Shown: positions 11,831 through 23,245, numbered from the stretch's first letter. The stretch is 64,000 bases of DNA from Enoplolaimus lenunculus (GCA_030248215.1 JASANG010001244.1:45234-109233); one strand, 5' to 3'. The notes: generated by a model not told the origin, from the letters alone. Numbers and translations are program-made.

Positions 11831-12689
11831 AGTTGATGAGTGATTTTGCAATGAAATGTTTGCAAGTTGCAAATATTGTTATAGGAAGATTTATACGTGG
11901 CAAAAACGTAACGAATAAACGGCGATTGGCCTATTTGTTATGTTCAGTGGCGGGGTGGTGGCGCACATTTGCTGTGCCCCCTTAAAATTTAACTGATAGA
12001 AACTTCGCGAGCGGAAAGCCAAACGCAATACTAAATCATAATAGAAAATTATTGTTTCGCGTCAGGGCCAACGTAAAGCACAGGGCCTCATCGATAAAGT
12101 CTATTCCTATGCCTAAGTCTAACCCTAAGGAAGCCTAAGCCTAAGCGTAAGAATAAGCAAAAATTAGTCTAACGCTTAAACTGACTCTATTGTAGTCCCA
12201 AAGCAAAACGTTAAAAGTCTATTTCAGAAAGAGTCAATTTGGCTGGTTATTTTTTGCTGTGTACGTGGGCCCGTGTAAAAGAACGATATCATTCCAATAA
12301 CCCGTACGTCCGCTTTGAGCGTCTTACAGGCCTAAACCTATAAATGCCTACGGAGAGCTAAACAGGATTACCAGATGTAGATTAGAAATGGTTAACAAGA
12401 TTGCAAGCGGAGCGAACCAGAAATTATATCGAATTTTCGTATGTTCAATTCGAACACGGAATCACTATGCTAGTTTGCCCAAGAAGCGGAGTGAATTTTA
12501 GGTCCTGCCTAAACAAATCATTCTCAAGATTGGACCGTTGTGTTCGCCTAAACATTTTAGTGGACATCCAATTTTTTGGCCGTTTTTGCAAAAATTTACA
12601 TTTTTCTTGTTCCGATATCAAATACATTTCCGCTGTTCGGTTTGCTGTTTTCGGTTGCGAAAACAATTTTTCCAACAATCTTAACAAGT

Positions 12690-13002
12690 TTAGGTCCATG
12701 TAAAGATCAGAGTCGGAACGTTTTTCTGCGCGAGTAGAAAAGAGTAAACTTAATCTTTATATAATAATTTTTTTTACTTGGCTTAGGCTTAGGAGTATGC
12801 TCATTGCTACGCTTTAGGCTTAGGTTTAGGCTTACGCTTAGACTTAGGAGTATGCTCATTGCTACGCTTTAGGCTTAACGTTTAGGCATACGCTTAGACT
12901 TAGGAGTATGCTCATTGCTACGCTTTAGGCTTAGGTTTAGGCTTACGCGTAGACTTAGGAGTATGCTTATAATACTGTTCCGCCCCAGTTCTTTATACTG
13001 GA
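12690..13002. mobile_element. Family-1 MITE with repeated internal module
   Basis: The ends GGTCCATGTAAAGATCAG and the inverse of GGTCCAGTATAAAGAACTGG flank three or more tandem copies of a module of about 60 bp (CTTAGGAGTATGCTCATTGCTACGC-type, joined by TTAGGC hexamers). This copy shows how the family lengthens by duplicating its core. Confidence 0.75.
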
Positions 13003-13583
13003 CCGAGTTTGGAAACAAAATTCAACCGTCAAACGTGTGCTTTTACTCATAACCTATATTTCTAGGAGCTAAACTGCTTTGCAAAATGGAGCAAATTGTA
13101 AACTCAGATCTATTCAAGCCAGACGATTTGAATATAAATGCAATATTTACGTTGCTTGAATGCAACTTATTAAGTGAACTAAACGTACTTTTCAAAATTG
13201 AGCAATATTGACCATTTTAAATTCACAAATATAGTTTGGCCGAATTTCACAACTTCAAAGATATACACACTTTTTCTGTCGTCAGTTTAAACTGACATCA
13301 GCAAGATATGAGTTAAACAACACTCAAAACTGCACTATACCCTACAGATTATAATAACTAAACTTCAAAGTATAACTCAACCAAATATATTTCTGGTACC
13401 CAGTTTTGTGATATTTTTTAAAACTGGCTATAACCAAACAAAACTCCCAACAAATCCTTATTGCATTGGTATAAAGGGACTTTATCTGACAGCCAAAGGT
13501 TACCAAGCAACTGTAATGCTTAGGTTCACATTTAAAACGTATTTGGTTCAATCTATTGTCATCTTGTTTTACAGTATATAATG

Positions 13584-13747
13584 CAAATACAGGCGAATGT
13601 GATCACATTTGCCAAGCTTCAACTATTCGATGTAGTGGTAGTGGCATATATACAAAGGAAGAGATACAAAGGATATATAGTCTAGAAATGTTTGGATATA
13701 CATTATATAAGCTTAATTTACCTAAATTTGTAAACAACAGATATTGA
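13584..13747 (+). CDS. Candidate terminal exon, Cys-containing
   Basis: A good acceptor (TTGTTTTACAG) precedes a frame of 54 codons ending at TGA. It begins in phase 2 and contains GECDHICQASTIRCSG, with four cysteines, then a hydrophilic tail rich in Lys, Tyr and Asn. No upstream exon was found. It may be the last exon of a small secreted protein, or chance. Confidence 0.3.
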
Positions 13748-14576
13748 CAGAGGTCAAAAATAATTTTCGTGCCCTTGATTGCGAAAGTTCTTTCACTTAA
13801 AGTTAAGTTTTTTAAAATATAAATTAGCTAAATGGATTAGAAGCTTTACCTGTATAAAAAATTACCAGTTTCGTAGTCGAGTATAAAGGCGATATCGTAT
13901 CCCGGAATTCTCAAAGTGTTTTAAAAAAAATCACACTTTATCAAAGCGTTTAACTCGCATTCCAGGTGAAGGAAATGGTTTGCTTGCCAGGTTTGCTGTT
14001 GAAGTACTTTTGTTAAAATTTAATGCCTTTAACCGAAATGTAATTCTGGCTACGCCATTGTATTATGGTCCTAAATGTGTTAAATTATTAAAAAATGCCT
14101 GTTACAGCTGCAAAGCCGACCGCTATACTTGTGATTGAAATATCACGAAACATTCGTGCAACATTTTTTATCATTTTGAAACATTTATTGAAATATTTTA
14201 AATTCTTTGTCTCATATAGAACAGTATATATATATACATATATATGTATATATATAAGAAGACAACTTGTAATCTGGAGTTTATTCTTACACGCATACTG
14301 GGTAAGATTATTGTATTTTTTAAAAATATATTAACACAAAAAATAACAACAATTACGTCTAAAAGCAATTATCGCTATACCACAAAACCAAGTGCGCTGG
14401 CAAAAATTAGCTGGCCTAAGCCTAATATGCCCACCATTGCAGAATGTTGGCAAGCGGTTGACTAAAATATACCTGAGAGCGGATAAAAAGAAAAAGCTTC
14501 GAGTCAGCTTTTACTTTTAAATACAGAACTGACTGACATCTGCTACAATTAAAACGTTAACAGTTGCGTTAATCCT

Positions 14577-14720
14577 TGTTAGGGTAACGCTGTACGTTTG
14601 ATGACGTCTGGCGTCGTCCGTCACCTTGCGTCATCGTGCGGTATCCGTCAGCGTTGTATAGGGACGAACGATGAAGCACGGCAACGGAAGGGCACTGTAC
14701 GACAAGTATAACGCCACTGT
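14577..14720. mobile_element. Family-11 element, short
   Basis: TAGGGTAACGCTGTACG on the left and ACGACAAGTATAACGCC on the right, around CpG-rich text (GACGTCTGGCGTCGTCCG). The pattern matches the longer copy at 11533-11830. Confidence 0.5.
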
Positions 14721-14851
14721 AAACGTTTCCATATTTTATAATAGAATCAGTTTCATTAGGCGTAGATCTTTATCAGAAGCGCAGGTCAGATTTCAGCCGC
14801 TGTAGGTCGCTAGTGTGAAAACGCACCCCATGGATATAGGTGCTACGGCAG

Positions 14852-15050
14852 GCCCATGTAAAGATCTGGGGTGGAACGTTTTTCAGCGTGACTGCAATAG
14901 AATAATCTTAAGCTTTCGACTAATTTTTTACGCTTAAACTTAAGCTTGGGGTTAGATATAAGCTTATTCGTACGCTTAGGCTTTGGCTTAGGCTATGATT
15001 AGGAATATGCTTATATTACTGTTACGGCCACGTTCTATACATTAGCTAAT
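14852..15050. mobile_element. Family-1 MITE
   Basis: It opens GGCCCATGTAAAGATCTGG, has TTAGGC hexamers on the plus strand, and closes with the inverse of a GTATAGAACGTGGCC end. Confidence 0.65.
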
Positions 15051-15052
15051 AA

Positions 15053-15195
15053 TAACATTAATATAGTGATAATACTACTACTACTACTACTAATAATAAT
15101 AATAATACTAATCATAATATTAATAATATATACTAATAATAATATTAATAATAATAATAATACTAATAATATATACTAATAATAATATACTTCTT
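15053..15195. repeat. Low-complexity (TAA/CTA)n tract
   Basis: Irregular runs of CTACTACTA and AATAATAATA with interrupted ATATACTAATAATAAT. Simple-sequence DNA. Confidence 0.8.
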
Positions 15196-15609
15196 AGCGA
15201 GAGTATATACTAAAAATGGTAATTTGAATCAAGACTACAGCCTTGGGACATCCGTGTAAGGCTTGGATTCCAAAAAATCAAAATTAGTAGACCTGTTTAT
15301 TATTCAGACCAATCACAACACCTTTGTTTGACAGCAGCAAATATTAATTTATTAGTTTATATTTTATTTTGCAATTAACTTTCCTTGCCGCATAAGCAAA
15401 AAAATCTTAAACCCCAAGTGTTCGTCGTCAAACTGTTTATCTGCACGTATAGAAGTTAGCTACTATACTACTATCAGAGACTAAGGTGGTAAATCCATAA
15501 ATTCTATTTCACGAGACAGGAAGAAAGTTATATTCTAAAGCCAACTTAAAGTACTTTTTAACGTCTTTCCACAAATATCGACGAATATTTCCGTTGTATT
15601 CCACTTGAG

Positions 15610-15772
15610 TCGGGCCCGTAGCCAAGGGGGGCCAGGGGGGCTCAGCTCCCCCTGGAAACACCCCCCCAGAGAATTTTCAACCTTGCTTGTAATTCATTGA
15701 AAACCATTGAATGCACGTCGTGAACATTTTTTAACAGCCCTATCAAGGTGTGCTGGCAGCGCGCCTGACTTG
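15610..15772. mobile_element. Family-7 MITE
   Basis: GGGCCCGTAGCCAAGGGGGG on the left and GTGCTGGCAGCGCGCC on the right, with the family core TTTTCAACCTTGCTTGTAA. Confidence 0.6.
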
Positions 15773-16039
15773 AGTATACCTGTTTGGGATTAAAATGATT
15801 TGATTTGTTTCCAAAATCTAAGCCTAAGCTTAAGCCAAAAGTTGATAACTGGTTGAAACGGTAGATACTTCGTCAGTTTAGGTACAAGTAACGGTTTTGC
15901 CGGTACTTGCAAATGATAAGAGGATCATAACCGCAAGGCTTTTCTAAGAAAATTAGCGTTTGGTCCGGCTTGCTTGCGTTTTAGAACCAGTATATAGGTC
16001 TCAAGAACACAACATGGTGACACATACATATTCACATAT

Positions 16040-16078
16040 ATATATGTATATATATGTATGTATGTATGTATATATGTT
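16040..16078. repeat. (TATG/TATA)n microsatellite
   Basis: A short alternating run of ATATATGTATG. Another such tract lies at 14225-14255. Confidence 0.8.
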
Positions 16079-16719
16079 TTAAAGAAATATACTGTCAGCT
16101 TTGATCATGTCAAAATTGTTTTGAAATCAGTACAAAAAAGTAGCAGAAAACTGCTGTCTTTTGTGTTGAATAAAATTTTATGACAACTAGCTAGAGCGTA
16201 AACTAACAGATGCTGCCACAGCTCAGTCGGCATTTGCCAAGCATCTGCAGCTTAGAGCGGAGCCAGATCCGAGGGCACACCGAAGCATGACCGCGTCCGT
16301 TGTGATATTTTTACAAAATCATTCATGTTAATAATTAAAAGTTAGCTGAAACAATTTGTTACACAAGGATAAGCTACATAAAATTCAGGTTAAGTCGTGT
16401 TGTTACCGTTGTTTTATATGGGTTTGTTTGACCTGGTTACTGGTTTGGAATTAAGACCCCGTTTTCCTATTAAGTGACTTTAGGTATTAATTAATTTTTG
16501 TTTAGGATAAAATATACGAGTATACAGTTGTCATTTTAATTACGCTACATGCATCTGTGAATATTTTAAATTATGTCAAATTTGAATTCTGCTAAAATGT
16601 ACGCTGGATTCGAAATTTTTGACCAATGATATGAAAGTTAAATTTTCGCTAGACTGAAAACTCTGTTCATGTATGGTGGGAACGTTTTTTTACTAAATTT
16701 TAAGCAGGACCTGAAAATA

Positions 16720-17100
16720 AATCTATGAGACAATTCGTCGCCCGACAGCTTGTTGTTCGACGTTTGGTCGACAGAAATCTCGTCGAACTCGATAACGAAA
16801 CGATTTTGACCAAATTTCAAGCAGGACCTAAAAACGAATCTGCGACAATTCGTCGCCCGACAGCTTGTCGTTCGACAAATTGTCGTGATAACCCCAGTAA
16901 ACATCGTTGGTCAAAAGTTGTTTCTCATTCTCTTAAACTTTGGTTTAAGAGAATGAGAAACAATTTTTGACTAACGATGTTTACTGGGGGTATCGCGACA
17001 ATTCGTCGCCCGTCAGCTTGTCTTTCGACGACTTGTCAAACGACAAATTGTCGTGATAAGTACCTCAGTAACCATCGTTAGTCAAAAATTGTTTCTCGTT
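16720..17100. mobile_element. Family-10 cluster with long hairpin
   Basis: Repeated ATTCGTCGCCCGACAGCTTG motifs occur on one arm and their partners on the other. Inside, 16887-16994 is a near-perfect inverted repeat with its centre near 16941 and arms of about 50 bp (AACCCCAGTAAACATCGTTG pairs with its inverse). Similar CGTCGCCCGACA motifs occur at 10990, 44115, 52270 and 62790, so this is an inverted-repeat family without an obvious coding gene. Confidence 0.65.
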
Positions 17101-17186
17101 CTCTGAAACCTAAAGCGGCTGATTCGGAATTTTCCGGCAGGCGAAGATGTTTTTTTTGTGTTTTGAATTTTTATAGCAAAAACGGT

Positions 17187-17463
17187 CCATGTTACTTTAA
17201 GGGGCGTCCAGGTTTCTGATGAGTCTATAAAAGAGTAGGTATAGATTCTAGATTACATTTTTTTGCTTAGGCTTACGATTAGGCTTAGGTTTAGGCACAC
17301 ATTTTTGCAACGCTTAGGCTTAGGCATAGGCTTAGGAACACATTTTTGCAACGCTTAGGCTTAGTCTTAGGCTTAGGAACACATTTTTGCAACGCTTAGG
17401 TTTAGGCTTAGGCTTAGGAACACGCATAATTTACTGTTACGCCCCTTAAAGCATAACCTTGGC
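17187..17463. mobile_element. Family-2 MITE, three internal modules
   Basis: The ends GGTCCATGTTACTTTAAGG and the inverse of GGCCAAGGTTATGCTTTAAG surround at least three tandem modules of ACACATTTTTGCAACGCTTAGG. The TTAGGC strand is plus here. Confidence 0.8.
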
Positions 17464-17691
17464 CCCGCAAAAACTATACCACACATCTAAAATATGCAAA
17501 TTGTATCGACAGAATAAAATTGTTCCGAATAGACGACGTATACAAGCGATAATTAACCATTTCCCATATTTATGATCTGCTCCAAAGTGCGTTTTTTTTC
17601 AAAAAATATTAAATTCATATCAAGTATTTGAAACAAAATATAAACCATATTCCCGTAAGTGTAATTACTGTTAATTTTCAAGACGGGAGCT

Positions 17692-18060
17692 TTGTTTTTA
17701 ATTTGTGTGAAATTTTTGACACCTTTGAAACAATTCTCCATTGGTCAATTTAATTATATTTTTGGCAATATTCACACTCACCGGAATGGTTACGACGAAA
17801 CTGTCCAACAACCGCTAACCAATCCAGTGGTCCCCAAATCTTCTAGAAATCCATTTGGAGTGGCTGATGAGGTTCTTAAAATGAAAGCGATATTATCTGT
17901 AGGACCTGTTAGTTCTAGAAAAGGTAACATGCTTGGAAATAAAAAATTAATTGCGAGCTTAAGCCCCCACCCATCCACGTTAGCATCGATTAGGAAAGCT
18001 ATTATAAGAAGTCTTTTCGACTCCAAAACTTCTGCATTCTCAATGGACAAATTGTCGTAA
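17692..18060 (+). CDS. Candidate coding exon, unrecognised
   Basis: This open frame of up to 122 codons, ending in TAA, has balanced codon use, unlike the repeats around it. The last 90 residues are rich in Ser, Lys, Asn and Pro (PVVPKSSRNPFGVADEVLKM, HPSTLASIRKAIIRSLF). The true 5' limit is unclear; an AG at 17680-17681 gives a possible acceptor. No partner exon was found, and the family is unknown. Confidence 0.35.
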   Translation: MFLICVKFLTPLKQFSIGQFNYIFGNIHTHRNGYDETVQQPLTNPVVPKSSRNPFGVADEVLKMKAILSVGPVSSRKGNMLGNKKLIASLSPHPSTLASIRKAIIRSLFDSKTSAFSMDKLS

Positions 18061-18179
18061 AGTTTTACCGTAAACTAACGACCTATAAATTTAGTATAAT
18101 TTATTCAGTTGAGAGTAATTTTAAACTGAGCTTATTAATTAGTTAAGACTGTATTAGCACTGTTAAGCATATTCTTACA

Positions 18180-18558
18180 CGGCCAATGTAAAAAACAGGG
18201 GCGGAACAGTATTATAAGCATATTCCAAAGCTTAAGCCTAAACCTAAGCGTAATGAGCATATTTTTAAGCCTAAGCGTAAACCTAAGCCTAAACCAAGCA
18301 AAAAAATTCATACACAATGGAACAACGTGTTTCGATACTGGTGGAACTGTACTTAATATTGTTCAGTGCCGTCCGGTTTAAAATTCATAAATTTAGCAAA
18401 TCTGGGCCCACGTAAAGGCCAGAGGCGGAAGGTTTTTCTGTGGGACTGCCATAGAATTAGCTAAAGGTTTGCGAAATTTTATTATTTACACTTTAAAGCT
18501 TACACATTTAGGTTTTAGAAAAATGCTTATACTACTGTTACGGCCCGATTTAATACTT
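18180..18558. mobile_element. Two adjacent family-1 MITE copies
   Basis: The first begins GGCCAATGTAAAAAACAGG at 18181 and fades after its hexamers. The second runs from GGGCCCACGTAAAGGCCAG at 18404 to an end with GGCCCGATTTAATAC near 18558. A detached end of the family (inverse of GGCCCATGTAAAGATCAG) lies at 18862-18904. Confidence 0.6.
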
Positions 18559-19176
18559 GTAATTTAAACACAGTTTGCAAACTACTGATGAAATTTTTTT
18601 CATAGTATGCAAACTGGTAGAATGTTAGTGCAATGCATTCCTGACTACGTATACAAATAGGATTCAAGTTCCGAGACTTGAAAATTGTTCAAAATCTATA
18701 TTTTCAAACTGAATTCCGTGTTACACCACCGTGTCACTCCTTATTGTTGACCCTGCATATTAACATCGGATACGTTATTGTAACATGTGGTAATGGCTAC
18801 ATTAGTTGCTTGAACCAGTTGTGACCACCGACTCCACGTCAAGTTTCCATTAGCTTATTGCAGCCCCACAGAAAAACGATCCGCCACTGATCTTTACATG
18901 GGCCCGCAGTATTTTGGGCCTGAGAGGGCAAAGCTGTAGTTTAAAAACAGTAGACAAACAAATGATCAGTGGCGGATCCAGAAATTTATTACCGGAAGGC
19001 AACGCGATATAAAATAGTGAAAAACTATCGAACGAAGCTAAGCTAGAAAGCAAATACAATTTTAGTACTAAATTTGAACATTAATTTTTGGTTTTGATTC
19101 AGGCTGTGGGCCTAGGGTTGAATATCCCACTTTGAACCATTATACTGCAAACAAAAATTTATTGTAGGCTAAAAAT

Positions 19177-19322
19177 GGGCCCATGTAAACATCAGGAGCG
19201 AACGTTTTTCTGCAGGACTGCAACAGAATAAATGTTTAAACTTTAAACTAATTTTTTTTGCTTCAAGCATAGACTTAGACTTTGGTTTAATGCTACTGTT
19301 ACGGCCCTGTTCTATACATTGG
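19177..19322. mobile_element. Family-1 MITE upstream of the receptor gene
   Basis: GGGCCCATGTAAACATCAGG on the left and the inverse of GGCCAATGTATAGAACAGG on the right, 146 bp in all. The interior has lost most of its hexamers. The 740 bp between this copy and the receptor start show nothing I can name. Confidence 0.7.
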
Positions 19323-20063
19323 CCGCTGAATCGAAACTAAATTTTATAACTATTCAACACGGTGTTAATTCACGATGCTATTATATTTCTTTCAAAATCT
19401 TCACACCTGGAATACAAAGTTGCCGCTTCTTTCAAATACATTTTGTGTCTGGAGTACATCAATTTCAAAAATTTGAGATGTTTTTAGAAACCTTTGATAT
19501 CTGGTCAGCCGATATTAGATTAGATTTCAAGGATAGCTGTATAGAATTTAAAATATTTTCTGCTATAATTTTAGTCAACAAATCAAGTCTGCATAATTAT
19601 TTGGCTTCACCCTGTTTGCAAAGTATAAACTAAACAAGGCATATATTGTATGCCGTAATGTTTAATGTAATACAACATTATCTGGTTAATGCTATTTTTA
19701 TTTCTGTTTTGATTAGCCAATCAAATTGCACCTCTGTAATCCGTCACCCCTTATAAACCTTGTTGAATAATAGTTTGCAAATATGCGGAAGCCAAATAAT
19801 TACAGTGCAAATGAGTTTTCTTTAATATAGGCAAACCTGAACAACCAATTAAAATTAGTCTGCATTGCGGTAGTTCTTTGGACTGTGTGGAGCAGCAATT
19901 GTCGTTTGGGACGTCCCAGTTGCCAACTGGGGCAAACAACTTTTTGGTACACGACATGAACGTAACAGCAAAAACGCTGCAAAAATTACGTATGGATGGC
20001 GTTTCAGCTTTATTAATATAGATTTAAAAGGCACAAATGCAATGTAATTCCAAGTAATTTGCA

Positions 20064-22993
20064 ATGATAAATTTTGTCGAAATTTGCAGTAATCCTTGTG
20101 CGTATTCTCTAGATTTAGCCCCACTGTTTACTAATTTTACATATTCTATTTTGTTCACAGCATTTTTTGTTCCATTTCTCCTCAACACCACCGTCATTTT
20201 AGTGCTTCGATTTACTCAAAATCCCGGACTTCAAGGACCTTCATTTGTACTGTTGACCATTATCGCAGGCTATCAGCTTGCAGATGTAATATTCGAAGAA
20301 ATTTCATTGGCTGCACTATCGTTCGATTCCGCCATCCAACCAGATTCGACACCGCTGGCCAATCAAAATGCGTCAAGTCATATCGTCGACAACGTTGAAA
20401 AAATTGAGTCGCAATCACAGCGAATGGACCAATTAGCATCGTGTTCAAAGCACGTGAGAAATTTTACGTCGTGTTTTACCAGCGTGGGAAAATTTGATCC
20501 ACACTCTGATAGCGTGGGAAAATTTACGTTATGTCTGAACACTGTGGGAACGTTTGGAACACTAGCCATACTGGCGCCTGTTGTCGCTCGCCATTTTGCT
20601 GGTTTGTTGTTAGTCGGAAGATCGATGGTTGACGTTGGTCTTGGTGCAGTCTGCTGTATTCGAGTGGTTTCAGCGTGGCACCGAGAACGACTTATCAAAA
20701 TAATTATGACCAAAAAGTAAGACTGTCTGTTAGACAGATGAAACTGTGATATTAATGGTAGCAAGACGAACCACTAGAATTGAATATATACTCTCTAAAA
20801 GCTTAAACTAACTTGATTTAAGCTTAAGCTAATCCACCAGTATTAAACTTACTTTCTAGGTTAACTAAACTAACTGGTAGGTTTACGCTTAAACTCATTT
20901 AAAATCTTACTTATTTTCAGTTTAAGCTAAACTTAATGAACTCTTAGATACACGGCTGCATTTGTTACTTAAACTAAAAATAAGTTTACTTAAACTCGTG
21001 TTAAACTTAATAACACGTTAGTTTAAGTAAAACTAAAAATTCTAGTTTAGTTAGTCCGTCCAGCCATTTAAGTTTTACTTAAACTGATATTCAAGTTTAG
21101 TTCAGCTATAATTTAAGTTTAAGTTTTTAGAGAGTATATATAAACAATTTTAGATATAACAAAGTCATAATGTTTGCGGTGATTTTGACGCATTTGGCAG
21201 TGGTCGCAACGTCAACTATAATATCGGACACGTTTTGCGGTAATGTTGACCAAACAGAAAATCATCAACAAAAGATTAATACTCCGTTTTCGTTAACTGG
21301 ACCAATTGTGGCAAAATGTGACGGATATAATATGTATCTGTAAGTTGCGAGTATATATGCAAATGCAAGCGTAACGTTTCTGAATATCCATTTTTGGGCG
21401 GCCAGTGTATGGAAAAGCGCCGTACCTGTAGTATAACCATATTCCTAAGCCAAATTCTAAGCCTACGCTTAAGAATGCGCTTTATACCTAAACCTAAATT
21501 CGAAGCAAAAAAATGATTAAAGCGTACGCATATTCTATTGCAGTTCAAAGAACAACGTTGCGTCCCTGATCTTTACACGGGCCTTCATGGCGATAAACTT
21601 GCGTACACCATGTTGCAATTTTTACGCTATACCCATTAAATATGTAAATTTTGTAGAATTATAAAATTTTCAAATCTTCAGTTTCTAGGGGACAATTGCC
21701 CATTTGCCCCCCTTCTTCCTTGAGTGTAAGGTTTTGTTGTGTCTAAAAACCTGAACAAAAATCTCAAAGAGGGGTTCAATTCTAGGGCCCCATCCTCAAT
21801 CAGCGGCCCTTCGTTTCCGTCGCACCTCAATATAATAAAATCGTTTATATCCCTTGAGCCACGGTTTTACCATACACAAAAAATCTTGTAGAACTCTGCG
21901 CGAAATAGCAATTCTATCAATTCCACCAATCACAATTGGTGTCGTCGTTGTTAAACGAGAATTGAAATCGCGTCACGAAGAACGTATTCGATTGGCTATC
22001 AATTCGAATATTAATAGTGAAATGAATAGCGAAAATATTTATTCAACGCAACAATACAACGACAGTTGGCGTGGAGAAGGATATGCTCCGCTTGAGAAAC
22101 GAATGTCGCTTGTGTTGTAAGTTTGTTCGCTGTCGTACGAATCTGGACGACTACGACGATGCAGTCGATCAGAGTTCATATATATCGCATTTCCAGTAGA
22201 TTTACGATCCGTTTTTCAACCATTTTCATCGGTATCCGTTTCCGTTATTTTTACTATCCGTTTACACCCGGCGTCCTATTGCAATGTTTTCACAGGCCTA
22301 TGGTTTGGTATAAATATCAAGCTTTTTAGTTTCTGTTTCAATCGTAAAGCCTACTGTTCCTGCGGCCTATGTTATTTTAAGGGGAATAACAGTAGATTAA
22401 GCGTATGCCTAAGCCTAAACGTTGCAAAAATGAGTTCCTAAGCCTACGCCTAAGCAAAAAATGTAATCTAGAATCTAAACCTACTCTTTTATAGATCCAC
22501 CCGAAACCTGGACGCGCGTTAAAGTAACATGGGCCGTTCCTTCTATAACGAAAAAAATATTTGAAAACAAATTAAGAGATTTAACGAACTAGCGCTTTCC
22601 TCTTTTACAATAGCAGGGGCTCATGTAAAGATCAGGAGCAGAGAGTTTTTTGAGGCACTAGAATAGAGTAATGTTAAGTTTTAGACTAACTTTTTTGCTA
22701 GGCTTAGGCTTAGGCTTAGAAATATGCTTATAAAACTGTTCCGCCCCTGTTCTTTACATTTGCGATAGCAGGCTTGCAAAAAGGTGAACTTTTTGCACTG
22801 TTTCTACAGGACTATGGATTGGCTACTGTCAAGCTTTTGCGTTGCCGCTGGCGAGATTGGCTTAAGCTACTTTGGCAATCGAGTAATGGACGACATTGGG
22901 TCTCGTGTGCTGCTACTCGTTCATACAACGGTTAATCCGGTCATTCATATCGTGTTGAATCCAAATTTAAGGAAAATTTTATTGAAAATTTAA
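20064..22993 (+). CDS. Divergent rhodopsin-type G-protein-coupled receptor
   Basis: Exons are 20064-20716, 21154-21339, 21892-22116 and 22810-22993. Donors are GTAAGA, GTAAGT and GTAAGT, all acceptors are AG, phases match, and the sum of 1248 bases gives 415 residues. Seven hydrophobic segments follow. TM1 holds LLNTTVILVL (the conserved Asn); TM2 holds AGYQLADVIF (the conserved Asp); TM3 ends AVCCIRVVSAWHRERL in place of a D/E-R-Y motif; TM5 has a Pro (SIPPITIGVVVVKREL); TM6 has FCVAAG in place of CWxP; TM7 ends VNPVIHIVLNPNLRK, a variant of NPxxY followed by helix 8. The TM2-TM3 loop is very long, about residues 80-165, with N-glycosylation sites (NAS, NFT) and internal repeats. The ligand cannot be inferred. 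The introns hold MITEs of families 6, 1, 2 and 1. AATAAA overlaps the stop codon and another follows at 23038. Confidence 0.82.
20787..21139. mobile_element. Family-6 MITE in receptor intron 1
   Basis: The ends CTCTCTAAAAGCTTAAACT and the inverse AAGTTTTTAGAGAG are flanked by TA. The body is dense in GCTTAAACTAA and TTTAAGTAAAACT words, so it is largely self-complementary. It fills most of the 437-bp intron. A second copy is at 42989-43592. Confidence 0.75.
21399..21584. mobile_element. Family-1 MITE in receptor intron 2
   Basis: It opens GGCCAGTGTATGGAAAAG and closes with the inverse of GGCCCGTGTAAAGATCAGG. The hexamers read CCTAAG. Confidence 0.7.
22368..22533. mobile_element. Family-2 MITE in receptor intron 3
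   Basis: The ends GGCCTATGTTATTTTAAGG and the inverse of GGCCCATGTTACTTTAACG lie within an 8-bp duplication: GTTCCTGC on the left and GTTCCTTC on the right, 7 of 8 matching. This is the clearest evidence that family 2 also makes hAT-like 8-bp duplications. Confidence 0.85.
22619..22768. mobile_element. Family-1 MITE in receptor intron 3
   Basis: GGCTCATGTAAAGATCAGG on the left and the inverse of AATGTAAAGAACAGGGGCGG on the right around a short TTAGGC tract. It ends about 40 bp before the acceptor of the last exon. Confidence 0.7.
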
Positions 22994-23037
22994 TAAAAAC
23001 ACGTTTTAAAATTATAAACGCAAATCTGATTTTGCTG

Positions 23038-23043
23038 AATAAA
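23038..23043 (+). terminator. Polyadenylation signal of the receptor gene
   Basis: AATAAA lies 45 bp past the stop codon. An earlier AATAAA at 22992-22997 overlaps the TAA stop itself; either could serve. Confidence 0.5.
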
Positions 23044-23106
23044 TATTTTTTTCTAAAGCGAGTCATGGCGAGTGTTCGAACAAACGATTGGACACTGTCT
23101 AATTGT

Positions 23107-23162
23107 TTGTTCGAACGCTGGACACCTTGCAGTGTGCTGCGGTACCGCTGAGCTACGCTGGA
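23107..23162 (-). repeat. tRNA-like sequence (polymerase III boxes)
   Basis: On the minus strand TAGCTCAGCGG is a perfect A box and GCGTTCGAAC is a near B box about 35 bp later, with ACTGCAAGGTG between them where an anticodon arm would lie. The arms do not close into a full cloverleaf, and the 5' side is imperfect. It is more likely a tRNA-derived SINE fragment or a decayed tRNA than a working gene. An inverted repeat (GTTCGAACAAACGATT and its partner) spans 23074-23116. Confidence 0.45.
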
Positions 23163-23245
23163 CGCTATCCGTTGTCCCATTTTCCCATGGGTCCACAATA
23201 GCCAATTTAGGCTGTAAATTATTTTTAGGCTTTTAACCTTGAGCC

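Larger units (their letters stand above)
10508..13555. other. Intergenic repeats, no firm gene
   Basis: The stretch holds hexamer runs (10860-10970, 11030-11080), a worn family-10 element with TTCGTCACCCGAACAATTGTCG near 10990-11180, the family-11 element at 11533-11830, an incomplete family-1 copy at 12060-12180, and the multi-module family-1 copy at 12690-13002. I see no splice-flanked coding exon. Confidence 0.5.

Noticed and set aside
20260-20764. Minus-strand frames opposite the receptor
   Set aside because: They are shadows of receptor exon 1.
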